DNA of 52,286 nucleotides from UBA2336 sp964538575. GTDB lineage: Bacteria > Bacteroidota > Bacteroidia > Cytophagales > Cyclobacteriaceae. The DNA lies in contig CAZIGG010000006.1 in NCBI GenBank assembly GCA_964538575.1, forward strand, positions 1 through 52,286. Reading direction: 5' to 3'. Within the stretch, counting starts at the first letter, position 1. Each line of letters starts with the position of its first letter. Positions 7,698 to 16,105 of the stretch are shown here, piece after piece. The notes under the pieces are model-generated. The model had not been told where the DNA came from, searched no databases, and saw nothing but the letters and a program-made list of their open reading frames with translations. A program made the position numbers and the translations under genes.

Positions 7698-7741
7698 CTG
7701 CACAAACACCAACATTGCAAGCTTTTCAAAACAGCGCTCCG

Positions 7742-8380
7742 TTATTCCTGATAAATCTCCCTCACCACCACCCGCAGCTCATTCAGCATCATCGCGGTAG
7801 CGCCCCACACAATTTCATCCTCAATTAAAAAGTGCGGAGCGATCATCGGGTACACCCCTGCAGCCAGAATCTCTTCCTCGTACACGGCATCGTCACGGAT
7901 CAGACCGGTGAGCTCGGCATAAATAATTTTTTCTACTTCACGCGGATCGGGCTTAAACACCGGAACGTAATTCAATGACCCGACAATCGGGGTTACCAAA
8001 AAATTACTGGGAATCACATTAAAGTCGCTGAGCTGCCCGATAACATTTACATCCGCCTGGTGGATGCCGATCTCTTCTTCCGCTTCGCGCAAGGCAGCCT
8101 GAATTGCATTCTCCCCCGCTTCGGCTTTACCGCCCGGGAAACTGATCTGTGCGCTGTGCGCTCCCTTGTAGGTAGCCCGTTTGGTTAAGGGTAATTTGAT
8201 TACTCCGTTTTCTTCAAACAAAAGGATCAATACACTGCCCGGCCTTGGCGGGAGCTTGTGGCCAAAGTCTGGGAACTGACCGCTTACCGGCCGCGCTCGT
8301 AACAACTCATGCGCAGCAGTCGCAGGCAGCGGGTCTTTCAATCGCTTGTCAAGCTCATGTATTAATTCCTGTAATGACAT
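7742..8380 (-). CDS. Nudix hydrolase, CoA diphosphatase type
   Basis: A 212-residue protein. The Nudix box fits exactly: G84, E90, R98-E99, E102-E103 and G105. The segment before it, LTKRATYKGAHSAQISFPGG, matches the extra signature of the NudL/PCD1 CoA-pyrophosphatase group, which cleaves CoA to 4'-phosphopantetheine and 3',5'-ADP. The ATG at 8378-8380 was chosen because it follows the stop of the upstream TPR gene by one base; a longer frame to 8452 would run into that gene. Co-transcription with the TPR lipoprotein is likely. Confidence 0.88.
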   Translation of the reverse strand: MSLQELIHELDKRLKDPLPATAAHELLRARPVSGQFPDFGHKLPPRPGSVLILLFEENGVIKLPLTKRATYKGAHSAQISFPGGKAEAGENAIQAALREAEEEIGIHQADVNVIGQLSDFNVIPSNFLVTPIVGSLNYVPVFKPDPREVEKIIYAELTGLIRDDAVYEEEILAAGVYPMIAPHFLIEDEIVWGATAMMLNELRVVVREIYQE

Positions 8381-8381
8381 T

Positions 8382-9398
8382 TTACGTACAAGGTACATTA
8401 ACTTTACCGGTGACTTTCTCGCTACGCGCACGCGATTTGGCTTGTGCTTCACATGCTTTATCAGGCTGCTTATTCAACGCATACGATTCTGCGAGGTAGC
8501 TGTAAACCTGTTCCGTTTTATCGTCAAGGGAAATTGCTTTCTCAAGCATATTGATTGCATTAACCGCGTCATTCTTATTCAAATAATAAATTCCCTTGTT
8601 GCGGTATGCGTATGCATTGTACGGATTTAGTACAATGCTTTCATCCATATAGGGTAATGCCTTGTCCGGCTCGTTCATCATCAGGAAAATATAGCCTTTG
8701 TTGTTTTTATAGAAAGCGTTTGTGTTCTGCAGGGAAAGCGCTTTATCAATCTGTGTCAGCGCCCCTCTAAAATCATTTTCTGCCAGCGCGGCCAGTGAAA
8801 GCGTATTGTATGCGTCCGCCTCATCCGGCTTCAGCCCGATTGCCTTGTTCAGATAACGTTTCGCCCCTGCATAATCACCTTTATAATAGAGAACCGTGCC
8901 CAGGTTGGTCAATGCTTCTGTATTTGCTGAATCGGCTGTAAGAATTTTTTTGAATGCATTTTCAGCCCCGGCATACTGCTGAAACTGGGTATAAATAAGC
9001 CCTTGCAAAAAGACGGCAGGAATTGTATCGGGTGTTGCCTTCAGGACTTCCTTTATATCTGACAACGCTGGTTCAGGTTTTTTAAGCTCGTAAAATGTAT
9101 TTGCGCGGTTGAAATACGCAAGCTGAAAATCAGGCTTACACGCTATTGCCTGGCTGTAATAGTGAACGGCTTTATCATACTCTTTCTGTCTGTAATACAG
9201 CGTTCCCAGGTTATTATGCGCATCCGCAAAGCACGAATCAATCTTCAAGGCTTCGTTGAAATACTGAAGCGCCATTTCCTCGTGCCGGTCTTCCAGTGCT
9301 GCATTTCCTTTCAGCAGGAAGCGGTGCTTTTTAGTATCCGGGCTTTCCGAACAGGCGATTGCAAAACATAAAACAAACGGTAACCAGCGCAAATTCAT
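8382..9398 (-). CDS. TPR-repeat lipoprotein
   Basis: A 338-residue protein starting MNLRWLPFVLCFAIAC: a short lipoprotein signal peptide with the acylated cysteine at about residue 15. The rest is a run of roughly eight tetratricopeptide repeats, for example A-D-A-H-N-N-L-G-T-L-Y-Y-R-Q-K-E-Y-D-K-A, A-L-T-N-L-G-T-V-L-Y-Y-K-G-D-Y, and A-Y-A-Y-R-N-K-G-I-Y-Y-L-N-K-N-D-A. TPR scaffolds bind partner proteins; the partner is unknown. It is likely anchored to the inner or outer membrane facing the periplasm. An upstream in-frame extension to 9551 was discarded because it overlaps the histidine leader region. Confidence 0.85.
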   Translation of the reverse strand: MNLRWLPFVLCFAIACSESPDTKKHRFLLKGNAALEDRHEEMALQYFNEALKIDSCFADAHNNLGTLYYRQKEYDKAVHYYSQAIACKPDFQLAYFNRANTFYELKKPEPALSDIKEVLKATPDTIPAVFLQGLIYTQFQQYAGAENAFKKILTADSANTEALTNLGTVLYYKGDYAGAKRYLNKAIGLKPDEADAYNTLSLAALAENDFRGALTQIDKALSLQNTNAFYKNNKGYIFLMMNEPDKALPYMDESIVLNPYNAYAYRNKGIYYLNKNDAVNAINMLEKAISLDDKTEQVYSYLAESYALNKQPDKACEAQAKSRARSEKVTGKVNVPCT

Positions 9399-9472
9399 GG
9401 AATGAACAGTTGTTAGCCCGTCTGCCGACAGGCAGGCCTGCTGCAAATTAACAAGGTTTATCCGCAAAGAGT

Positions 9473-9503
9473 TTTGATAAGTTAAAATTGTTCTCTTTAT
9501 TTG
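9473..9503 (+). promoter_or_regulatory. Promoter of the histidine operon
   Basis: TTTG (9473-9476), a 19-nt spacer, then TTTATTTG (9496-9503), which matches TAnnTTTG at all but one fixed position. The spacing is exactly that of the Bacteroidota consensus. Transcription would start near 9508-9512, at or within a few bases of the leader peptide ATG at 9513. Confidence 0.6.
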
Positions 9504-9512
9504 AACTATCAA

Positions 9513-9587
9513 ATGAGAACAACAGCAAACATTCATCTGCACCACCATCATGTAAACAACACGATGCGCGGCAGGTTTATGTTTTAG
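9513..9587 (+). CDS. hisL: His-rich leader peptide of the histidine operon
   Basis: A 24-codon frame, ATG to TAG, too short for routine gene calling. Codons 8-13 read H-L-H-H-H-H (CAT CTG CAC CAC CAT CAT), five histidines in six codons. It stands between a promoter and a rho-independent terminator directly upstream of hisG. In known his attenuators such a peptide measures charged tRNA-His: ribosomes stall at the His run when histidine is short. The nearby RNA can form the expected alternative pairings (see next entries). The peptide itself probably has no other function. Confidence 0.85.
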   Translation: MRTTANIHLHHHHVNNTMRGRFMF

Positions 9588-9622
9588 CTAAACCATAAGA
9601 CTTTTTAAAAAGGCTTGCCGCG
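9537..9622 (+). promoter_or_regulatory. Alternative RNA pairings of the his attenuator
   Basis: Segment 1, over the His codons (9537-9549, CTGC and CATC), can pair with segment 2 (9563-9574, GATG and GCAG). Segment 2 (9567-9578, CGCGGCAGGTTT) can instead pair with segment 3 (9611-9622, AGGCTTGCCGCG) over 12 continuous pairs including three G-U. Segment 3 is also the left arm of the terminator. This is the 1:2, 2:3, 3:4 logic of a translation-dependent attenuator: a ribosome stalled on the His codons frees segment 2 to form the antiterminator. Confidence 0.75.
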
Positions 9623-9641
9623 ATTCCGGCAAGCCTTTTTT
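9607..9641 (+). terminator. Rho-independent attenuator terminator before hisG
   Basis: Arms 9607-9620 and 9627-9640 are perfectly complementary over 14 bp, with loop CGATTC and a run of six T (9636-9641) followed by GTTTT. It lies about 65 bp before hisG, inside the leader, so it must be conditional. Between it and hisG there is a second tight hairpin, CCTCTCCC-GA-GGGAGAGG (9662-9679), of unknown role. Confidence 0.85.
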
Positions 9642-9707
9642 GTTTTACCTCATCCCCGGCTCCTCTCCCGAGGGAGAGGGGAACATTAACCATAGAGAGA
9701 ATATATT

Positions 9708-10568
9708 ATGAGCACATTACTTCGTATTGCCATTCAAAAAAGCGGACGATTACAGGAGCGTTCGCTTGAGCTTTTGCAGGAAAGCGGCCTGTCGTTCAGT
9801 AACGGGAAAGACCAACTGAAAACCCAGGCGCAAAACTTTCCGGTTGAGATTTTATTCCTGCGCGATGACGATATTCCGCAATACGTGGAAGACAAGGTTG
9901 CCGATGTCGGCATTGTGGGCGAGAATATCTTTGCCGAAAAGCAAAAGCAGAATGAGATCATCAAACGCCTTGACTTTGCGAAGTGCCGGCTTTCGATGGC
10001 TATCCCCCGCTCAGAAACGTACACAGGTACCGGGTGGTTTAACGGAAAGAATATTGCCACCTCCTATCCGAACATTGTAAAATCGTTTCTCTCGAAACAT
10101 AACATCCAGGCGGGACTACACGAGATCAGCGGTTCGGTGGAGATCGCACCGGGAATCGGCCTGGCTGATGCGATCTGTGATGTAGTGAGTACCGGCAGCA
10201 CGTTGTTAAGCAATGGTCTGAAAGAAGTTGAAGTAGTGATGCAATCGGAAGCTGTGCTGATTGCTGGTTCGGAGCTTGATCCTGAAAAGAAAAAAATTCT
10301 CAACAAGCTTTTATTTCGGATTGAAGCCGTGCAGAAAGCCCGCAACAACAAGTACATCTTATTGAATTGTCCGAATGATTCAATTGAAAAGATCACCGGC
10401 ATCATCCCCGGAATGAAAAGTCCAACAATCATTCCCTTAAGCAAAGAAGGCTGGAGTTCGCTGCACTCGGTTGTTGACGAAAATGATTTCTGGGATAAGA
10501 TCGACCAGTTGAAATCGTTTGGCGCACAAGGCATTTTAGTTATACCGATTGAAAAAATGATTTTATAA
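9708..10568 (+). CDS. hisG: ATP phosphoribosyltransferase (long form)
   Basis: A 286-residue enzyme of the long, HisZ-independent class: catalytic domains in residues 1-205 and a C-terminal ACT-like regulatory domain (about 206-286) that senses histidine. Visible motifs are AIQKSGRLQE at the start, DVGIVGENIF near 65-74 and the PRPP loop DAICDVVSTGSTL near residues 155-167. It condenses ATP with PRPP, the first step of histidine synthesis. It is the first structural gene after the attenuator; hisD follows after 3 bp. Confidence 0.96.
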   Translation: MSTLLRIAIQKSGRLQERSLELLQESGLSFSNGKDQLKTQAQNFPVEILFLRDDDIPQYVEDKVADVGIVGENIFAEKQKQNEIIKRLDFAKCRLSMAIPRSETYTGTGWFNGKNIATSYPNIVKSFLSKHNIQAGLHEISGSVEIAPGIGLADAICDVVSTGSTLLSNGLKEVEVVMQSEAVLIAGSELDPEKKKILNKLLFRIEAVQKARNNKYILLNCPNDSIEKITGIIPGMKSPTIIPLSKEGWSSLHSVVDENDFWDKIDQLKSFGAQGILVIPIEKMIL

Positions 10569-10571
10569 GTC

Positions 10572-11855
10572 ATGCAGACGTTTATTAATCCATCACCCAG
10601 CACATGGCCGGCTTTATGCTTAAGGCCGCAGGTTGAGCTTGAGTTTCTGGAGACCTCGGTGAAGAATATCCTCGCGCGCGTTCAACGCTCAGGCGATGAA
10701 GCCTTGCGCGAACTCACCAGGCAGCTTGATAAAGCTGATGTACACTCAATTCAGCTTTCAAAGCAGGAAACTGAAGAAGCAACACGGTCAGTTCCGTCAG
10801 AATTAAAAGCAGCTATCCAGACTGCCGCTTCCAACCTTTCAAAATTTCATGCCGCACAGAAGCAAACGCCTGTTCCGGTTGAAACGATGCCCGGTGTGTT
10901 GTGCTGGAGAAAAGCCGTGCCCATTCAAAAAGTCGGGATTTATATTCCTGGCGGAACTGCTCCACTGTTCTCTACCGTATTGATGCTGGGTATCCCTGCA
11001 AAGCTTGCCGGATGTGATGAAGTTATTCTTTGCACACCTCCTGATCAGGATGGAAAAATAAATGCAGCAATTGTCTATGCTGCGCAGCTTACCGGTATCA
11101 CCAGAATTTATAAAGCTGGCGGAGCGCAGGCCATCGCTGCCATGGCGTATGGAACGGAAACTATTCCTAAAGTTTATAAGATTTTCGGTCCGGGAAATCA
11201 GTACGTAACCAAAGCCAAGCAGCTTGTCAGCCAGTATGGCGTTGCCATCGATATGCCGGCCGGGCCGTCTGAAGTGTTGGTGCTTGCTGATGAAACGGCT
11301 GATCCTGCTTTTGTTGCTGCCGATTTGTTGTCGCAAGCCGAGCATGGCGAAGACAGCCAGGTGATGCTGGTGGTTACGGATGAAAAAATCATTGCGAACA
11401 TTCAATCCGAAATTGAAAAACAGCTCAGTGTGCTTCCCCGAAAGAGCCTTGCAGAAAAATCATTGCAGCACAGTAAGGTTATTTGCTTTGCGGAACAACA
11501 GACTGCGATAGATTTCGCGAACGAATATGCTCCGGAACACTTAATCATCAATACGCGCGATGCGGATTCACTAGCAAACAAAATTATAAACGCAGGTTCT
11601 GTATTCATCGGCAATTATTCGCCCGAGGCAGTTGGCGATTATGCGTCCGGCACGAATCACACACTCCCGACTAACGGTTATGCGAAAGCTTCGGGTGGCG
11701 TTTCGCTTGAAAGTTTTATCCGGTATATTACGTTTCAGAAGCTTACGCAAGACGGACTGAAAACGCTTGAACCTGTAGTAGAGAAAATGGCTGAGGCAGA
11801 GCAACTTACAGGACACAGGCAGGCCGTGAGCATCCGATTGAAAAGCATTAACTAA
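10572..11855 (+). CDS. hisD: Histidinol dehydrogenase
   Basis: A 427-residue NAD-dependent enzyme that oxidises L-histidinol twice to histidine. Characteristic segments are YIPGGTAPLFSTVLMLGIPAK, FGPGNQYVTKAK, DMPAGPSEVLVLAD, LSQAEHGEDSQ (zinc and catalytic His region) and EYAPEHLI (general base region). Length and order are normal and no residue of the known active site appears lost. It lies between hisG and hisC. Confidence 0.96.
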   Translation: MQTFINPSPSTWPALCLRPQVELEFLETSVKNILARVQRSGDEALRELTRQLDKADVHSIQLSKQETEEATRSVPSELKAAIQTAASNLSKFHAAQKQTPVPVETMPGVLCWRKAVPIQKVGIYIPGGTAPLFSTVLMLGIPAKLAGCDEVILCTPPDQDGKINAAIVYAAQLTGITRIYKAGGAQAIAAMAYGTETIPKVYKIFGPGNQYVTKAKQLVSQYGVAIDMPAGPSEVLVLADETADPAFVAADLLSQAEHGEDSQVMLVVTDEKIIANIQSEIEKQLSVLPRKSLAEKSLQHSKVICFAEQQTAIDFANEYAPEHLIINTRDADSLANKIINAGSVFIGNYSPEAVGDYASGTNHTLPTNGYAKASGGVSLESFIRYITFQKLTQDGLKTLEPVVEKMAEAEQLTGHRQAVSIRLKSIN

Positions 11856-11864
11856 CCCCTGGAA

Positions 11865-12926
11865 ATGTCGACCATGGCAAAACGTTCGAAGTCTTTTATT
11901 GATATCAGCACATTAGTCAGGAAAAATATCCTGAACATGAAACCGTATTCGTCTGCGCGCGATGAGTTTAAAGGCGAGGCGGAGATTTACCTGGATGCGA
12001 ATGAGAACCCATATCCTTCTCCGTATAACCGGTATCCCGATCCGCAGCAGCGTTTATTAAAAGAGAAAATTGCTGAATTAAAAGATGTTCGTCCCGGTCA
12101 GATCTTTTTGGGAAACGGAAGTGATGAGGCCATTGACCTGCTGATCCGGGCATTTTGCGAACCGAACCAGGATTCAATCCTCGTGGCAGAACCTTCGTAT
12201 GGAATGTATGCCGTTTGTGCCGAGGTAAATGCCGTGAAGGTTCAGCAAGCCTTGTTAACACCTGAATTTGATCTCGACCTCGAAACCTTCCCGAACACAT
12301 TTGACGCCAGCACTAAAATCTTATTCTTGTGCAGTCCGAATAATCCAACCGGAAATTTATTAAGCCGCGATAAGATCATAGAAATCCTGAAACGGTTTTA
12401 CGGCCTGGTGGTGATCGATGAAGCCTACCTCGATTTTGCAAAAGGAAAAAGTTTCATTCATGAACTGGCGAAATATCCAAACCTGGTGGTGCTGCAAACT
12501 TTTTCAAAAGCATGGGGACTTGCCGGCCTGAGATTGGGGATGTGCTTTGCTTCGGAGGAAATCATTGCGTTGCTGAACAAGATCAAATATCCGTACAACG
12601 TAAATACGCGCACGCAGGAACTTGTCATGGACGCGCTGGAGAGTACCATGTTCAGGGATTCTTCCGTTAAAGAGATTATTAAAGAACGTCAGAAGCTTTC
12701 AAAGGCTTTGATGAAGTTACCCGTAGTTGAAATTGTGTACCCATCGGATGCAAACTTTTTGCTTGTGCGCATGACGGATGCATTCCTCGCATATCAGTAT
12801 TTAATGGAAAAAGGGATCATTGTTCGCGACCGCTCCAAAGTTACATTGTGCTATGGCTGCCTGCGCATTACCGTGGGAACACCCGAAGAAAATCAGCGGC
12901 TGATCAAAGCGCTGAAGAAATTATGA
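11865..12926 (+). CDS. hisC: Histidinol-phosphate aminotransferase
   Basis: A 353-residue PLP enzyme of aminotransferase class I/II. PLP Schiff-base lysine K215 is in QTFSKAWGLAGLRLG; other family residues are N-E-N-P-Y near 46-50, C-S-P-N-N-P-T-G near 156-163 and D-E-A-Y near 185-188. It converts imidazole acetol phosphate to histidinol phosphate with glutamate. An alternative ATG lies three codons in (MAKRS). The stop overlaps the hisB start. Confidence 0.95.
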   Translation: MSTMAKRSKSFIDISTLVRKNILNMKPYSSARDEFKGEAEIYLDANENPYPSPYNRYPDPQQRLLKEKIAELKDVRPGQIFLGNGSDEAIDLLIRAFCEPNQDSILVAEPSYGMYAVCAEVNAVKVQQALLTPEFDLDLETFPNTFDASTKILFLCSPNNPTGNLLSRDKIIEILKRFYGLVVIDEAYLDFAKGKSFIHELAKYPNLVVLQTFSKAWGLAGLRLGMCFASEEIIALLNKIKYPYNVNTRTQELVMDALESTMFRDSSVKEIIKERQKLSKALMKLPVVEIVYPSDANFLLVRMTDAFLAYQYLMEKGIIVRDRSKVTLCYGCLRITVGTPEENQRLIKALKKL

Positions 12927-14038
12927 AGAAGGTTTTGTTTATCGACCGTGACGGAACGCTTATTCTTGAGCCGCCCGATGAGCAGATCGACAGCTTAGAG
13001 AAGCTGGAATACTATCCCGGAGTTTTTACCTGGCTCGGAAAGATTGCAAAAGAAACTGATTACGAATTAGTCATCATTACCAATCAGGATGGTTTGGGAA
13101 CAGATCGATTTCCGGAAAACACGTTCTGGCCTGCGCACGAGCGAATGATGAAAACCTTTGAGAACGAAGGAATAAAATTCTCAAACGTGTTAATCGACAA
13201 ATCTTTTCCGCATGAAAATTTAAATACCCGCAAACCCGGAACAGGCTTATTAACCAACTATTTGTCCGGGGAATATGATTTAAAAAATTCTTATGTGATT
13301 GGCGACCGGTTAACCGATGTTGAGCTGGCTAAAAATCTTGGCGCGAAAGGGATTTTGTTAAAAGATTCAAGTCTTGATTCTAACATGAAAGAACAGAAGC
13401 TTGAAAGCTTTTGCGCACTCACCACACAATCATGGGAAGATATTTATAAGCTGCTGACCAATTCAAAAAGAACGTCAGCCGTTAAGCGTAAAACTAAAGA
13501 AACGGACATCAGCATTACATTGAATTTAGATGGCTCTGAAAAAAGCAGCATTTCAACCGGGTTAGGTTTTTTTGATCACATGCTCGATCAGTTAGCGAAA
13601 CACGGAAATCTTGATCTTGAAATTAAAGTCAAAGGTGATCTGCACATCGATGAACATCATACCATTGAGGATACAGCACTTGCTTTAGGCGAGGCATTTT
13701 TACAGGCATTAGGAAACAAGCGCGGCATTGAACGTTATGGTTTTAGTTTACCGATGGATGACTGCCTGGCACAAGTTGCACTGGATTTTGGAGGTCGCCC
13801 GTGGTTAGTTTGGGAAGCAGAGTTTAAGCGGGAAAAGATCGGAGAGATGCCGACAGAGATGTTCTTTCATTTCTTCAAATCGTTTTCGGATACCGCTAAA
13901 TGTAATCTGAACATCAAAGTTGAAGGGACAAACGAGCATCACAAGATTGAGGCGATCTTTAAAGCTTTTGCCAGATCAATTAAAATGGCCGTTAAGAAAG
14001 AAGGAAATGAGTTGCCAAGCACCAAAGGCACATTGTGA
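12923..14038 (+). CDS. hisB: Bifunctional histidinol-phosphatase / imidazoleglycerol-phosphate dehydratase
   Basis: A 371-residue fusion. The N-terminal HAD phosphatase (about 1-165) carries D8-x-D10-G-T, I-T-N-Q near 60 and G-D-R-L-T-D-V-E-L-A near 131-140. The C-terminal IGP dehydratase (about 180-371) carries GFFDHMLDQLAKHG, the metal-binding DEHHTIED and a second HHKIEA site. The ATG at 12923 overlaps the hisC stop (ATGA) and puts the HAD motif at the usual distance; an upstream in-frame start inside hisC would add an unrelated tail. Fused hisB of this type is common in Bacteroidota and enteric bacteria. Confidence 0.96.
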   Translation: MKKVLFIDRDGTLILEPPDEQIDSLEKLEYYPGVFTWLGKIAKETDYELVIITNQDGLGTDRFPENTFWPAHERMMKTFENEGIKFSNVLIDKSFPHENLNTRKPGTGLLTNYLSGEYDLKNSYVIGDRLTDVELAKNLGAKGILLKDSSLDSNMKEQKLESFCALTTQSWEDIYKLLTNSKRTSAVKRKTKETDISITLNLDGSEKSSISTGLGFFDHMLDQLAKHGNLDLEIKVKGDLHIDEHHTIEDTALALGEAFLQALGNKRGIERYGFSLPMDDCLAQVALDFGGRPWLVWEAEFKREKIGEMPTEMFFHFFKSFSDTAKCNLNIKVEGTNEHHKIEAIFKAFARSIKMAVKKEGNELPSTKGTL

Positions 14039-14622
14039 TGAAAGTAGCGCTGCTAAAATATAATGCCGGGAACATTCAATCAGTTTCGTTCGCGTTAGAG
14101 CGATTAAACATTAACTTTAGTATCACTGATAGTCCGGAAGAAATTAATAAAGCAGATAAAGTAATTTTCCCTGGTGTGGGCGAAGCAAGCACTACGATGA
14201 AGTATTTGCGTGAACGAAAACTGGATCAGCTTGTTAAAGAATTAAAACAGCCAGTGTTAGGAATTTGCCTGGGAATGCAACTGATGTGCAGACTTTCGGA
14301 AGAGAATAATACTGAGTGTTTAGGAATATTTAATGAAGAAGTAAAACGTTTCGTTCCCAACGCTGATCAGAAAGTCCCGCACATGGGCTGGAACCAGTTA
14401 ACAAAAGTTAACAGTTGGATCGATCAGAAATTGGAAAACGAAAGCGTATATTTTGTTCACAGCTATTACGTGCCGGTCAACAAGTTTACTTCAGCCATAA
14501 CAAACTACACCGTTCCGTTCAGCGCAGCGATGAAGAAAGATAATTTTTATACCGTTCAGTTTCACCCGGAAAAGTCTGCTGAAGCGGGGCAAGTCATTTT
14601 AGAGAATTTTTTAACGTTATGA
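14038..14622 (+). CDS. hisH: Imidazole glycerol phosphate synthase, glutaminase subunit
   Basis: A 194-residue class I glutamine amidotransferase. The nucleophile is C77 in LGICLGMQLM; the His-Glu pair is in QFHPEKS near residue 178; PGVGEAS near 45-51 helps form the oxyanion site. It feeds ammonia to HisF. The ATG at 14038 shares one base with the hisB stop (TGATG); a GTG one codon earlier is possible. The stop overlaps the hisA start. Confidence 0.95.
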   Translation: MKVALLKYNAGNIQSVSFALERLNINFSITDSPEEINKADKVIFPGVGEASTTMKYLRERKLDQLVKELKQPVLGICLGMQLMCRLSEENNTECLGIFNEEVKRFVPNADQKVPHMGWNQLTKVNSWIDQKLENESVYFVHSYYVPVNKFTSAITNYTVPFSAAMKKDNFYTVQFHPEKSAEAGQVILENFLTL

Positions 14623-15341
14623 GGATAATCCCTGCAATCGATATTATGGACGGGAAATGCGTGCGGTTAACGCAGGGCGATTTCAAAAAGAAAAAAATCT
14701 ACAGCGAAGACCCGCTGAATGTAGCCATGCAGTTTCAGCAAGCAGACCTGGAGTACCTGCACCTGATTGACCTGGATGGCGCGAAAGAAGGCGAAGTGGT
14801 GAATTGGGATGTCATTTATGAACTCCAGGAAAAAACTGCCTTGCAAATCGATTTTGGTGGCGGAGTTAAAACCGATGAAGATGTTCAGCAATTGATCGAC
14901 TTAGACATTTACCAGATCAACATCAGCAGCATCGCGATAAACGAACCTGAAAAATTTAAGCGCTGGATGAATGAGTACGGATCACGTAATTTTATTCTCA
15001 GCGCAGACGTTAAAGGTGAGCACATCATGATCAATGGCTGGCTTGAGCCAACCGAACTCAAGTTGTTTGAGCTTGTGGAAGACTACATGAGCAGCGGTCT
15101 TGAATTTTTAACCTGTACGGACATCGGTTCGGACGGCATGCTGGAGGGCCCTAATTTCGGTCTGTACGAAAAGTTAAGAGATCGTTTTCCCGCCTTAAAA
15201 ATCACGGCCAGTGGCGGCATAAGCTCGTTAGACGATTTGCGTCAGCTCAAAGCACTGGGGCTGCACGGTGCAATTATCGGCAAGGCATTGTATGAACATA
15301 AAATCGAGCTGGCTGATCTTAAACCCGCTGCGTTTAAATAA
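14619..15341 (+). CDS. hisA: ProFAR isomerase (phosphoribosylformimino-AICAR-P isomerase)
   Basis: A 240-residue (beta-alpha)8 barrel. The acid-base aspartates are D8 in IPAIDIMDG and a second in TDIGSDG near residue 168; phosphate-binding glycine loops are DFGGGVKT and TASGGISS. It performs the Amadori rearrangement before HisF. Both neighbours overlap it by 1-4 bases. The gene begins four bases before the end of hisH. Confidence 0.95.
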   Translation: MRIIPAIDIMDGKCVRLTQGDFKKKKIYSEDPLNVAMQFQQADLEYLHLIDLDGAKEGEVVNWDVIYELQEKTALQIDFGGGVKTDEDVQQLIDLDIYQINISSIAINEPEKFKRWMNEYGSRNFILSADVKGEHIMINGWLEPTELKLFELVEDYMSSGLEFLTCTDIGSDGMLEGPNFGLYEKLRDRFPALKITASGGISSLDDLRQLKALGLHGAIIGKALYEHKIELADLKPAAFK

Positions 15342-16096
15342 TGCTTACCAAGCGCATCATACCGTGTCTGGATATAAAAGACGGCCGCACCGTTAAAGGT
15401 GTGAATTTTATAAACATCCGTGATGCCGGTGACCCGGTTGAGCTTGCAGCGCAATACGCCAAGCAGGGCGCGGATGAGCTGGTGTTTCTCGATATTTCAG
15501 CAACAGACGAAAAACGAAAAACCTTTGCCCCGCTCGTTAAAGAAATTGCGCGCAACATCAACATTCCTTTTACGGTGGGCGGTGGAATTAATTCTCCTGC
15601 GGATGTCGCTCCCCTGCTGGAAGCTGGCGCTGATAAGGTGAGCATTAATTCAGCCGCAGTCAGAAACCCGGAATTGATTGGCGAACTTTCAAAAGCATTT
15701 GGATCGCAGTGCATTGTGGCCGCTATGGATGCGCGAAACATTAACAATGATTGGATTGTGCATACGCATGGTGGAAAAAATCCTGCTGATAAAAAGCTCT
15801 TTACCTGGGCCAAAGAATGTGAAAACAGGGGCGCGGGTGAGATTTTATTTACCAGCATGGATCATGACGGAACAAAAAACGGGTTTGCCGTTGATGCCTT
15901 GAAAAAGCTACACGAACTTTTAACCATACCGGTAATTGCATCAGGCGGTGCCGGGACTAATAAACATTTTCTGGATGTGTTCTCTTCAGGAAAGGCAGAT
16001 GCAGCCTTAGCCGCCAGCATCTTTCATTTCGGAGAAATTAAAATTCCGGAGCTGAAAAGATATTTATCTCAAAACAACATCCCTGTCAGGCTTTAA
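15341..16096 (+). CDS. hisF: Imidazole glycerol phosphate synthase, cyclase subunit
   Basis: A 251-residue barrel homologous to HisA. Catalytic D11 is in IPCLDIKDGR and the second aspartate in TSMDHDGTKNG near residue 176; phosphate loops are TVGGGINS and IASGGAGT. It works with HisH to make IGP and AICAR, linking histidine to purine synthesis. Its start overlaps the hisA stop (TAATG). Confidence 0.96.
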   Translation: MLTKRIIPCLDIKDGRTVKGVNFINIRDAGDPVELAAQYAKQGADELVFLDISATDEKRKTFAPLVKEIARNINIPFTVGGGINSPADVAPLLEAGADKVSINSAAVRNPELIGELSKAFGSQCIVAAMDARNINNDWIVHTHGGKNPADKKLFTWAKECENRGAGEILFTSMDHDGTKNGFAVDALKKLHELLTIPVIASGGAGTNKHFLDVFSSGKADAALAASIFHFGEIKIPELKRYLSQNNIPVRL

Positions 16097-16105
16097 TTTT
16101 ATTAT

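Noticed and set aside
8381..8452. Longer N-terminus for the Nudix hydrolase
   Set aside because: It would overlap the end of the TPR gene; the ATG right after that gene's stop gives the usual family length.
9399..9551. Longer N-terminus for the TPR lipoprotein
   Set aside because: It would bury the lipoprotein signal inside the protein and run through the his promoter and leader.
10839..11405. 188-codon frame antisense to hisD
   Set aside because: Shadow frame of a strongly conserved enzyme with no motif of its own.
12848..12922. In-frame extension of hisB upstream of the ATG at 12923
   Set aside because: It lies inside hisC in another frame, adds an unrelated tail before the HAD motif, and the ATGA overlap at 12923 is the normal coupling.
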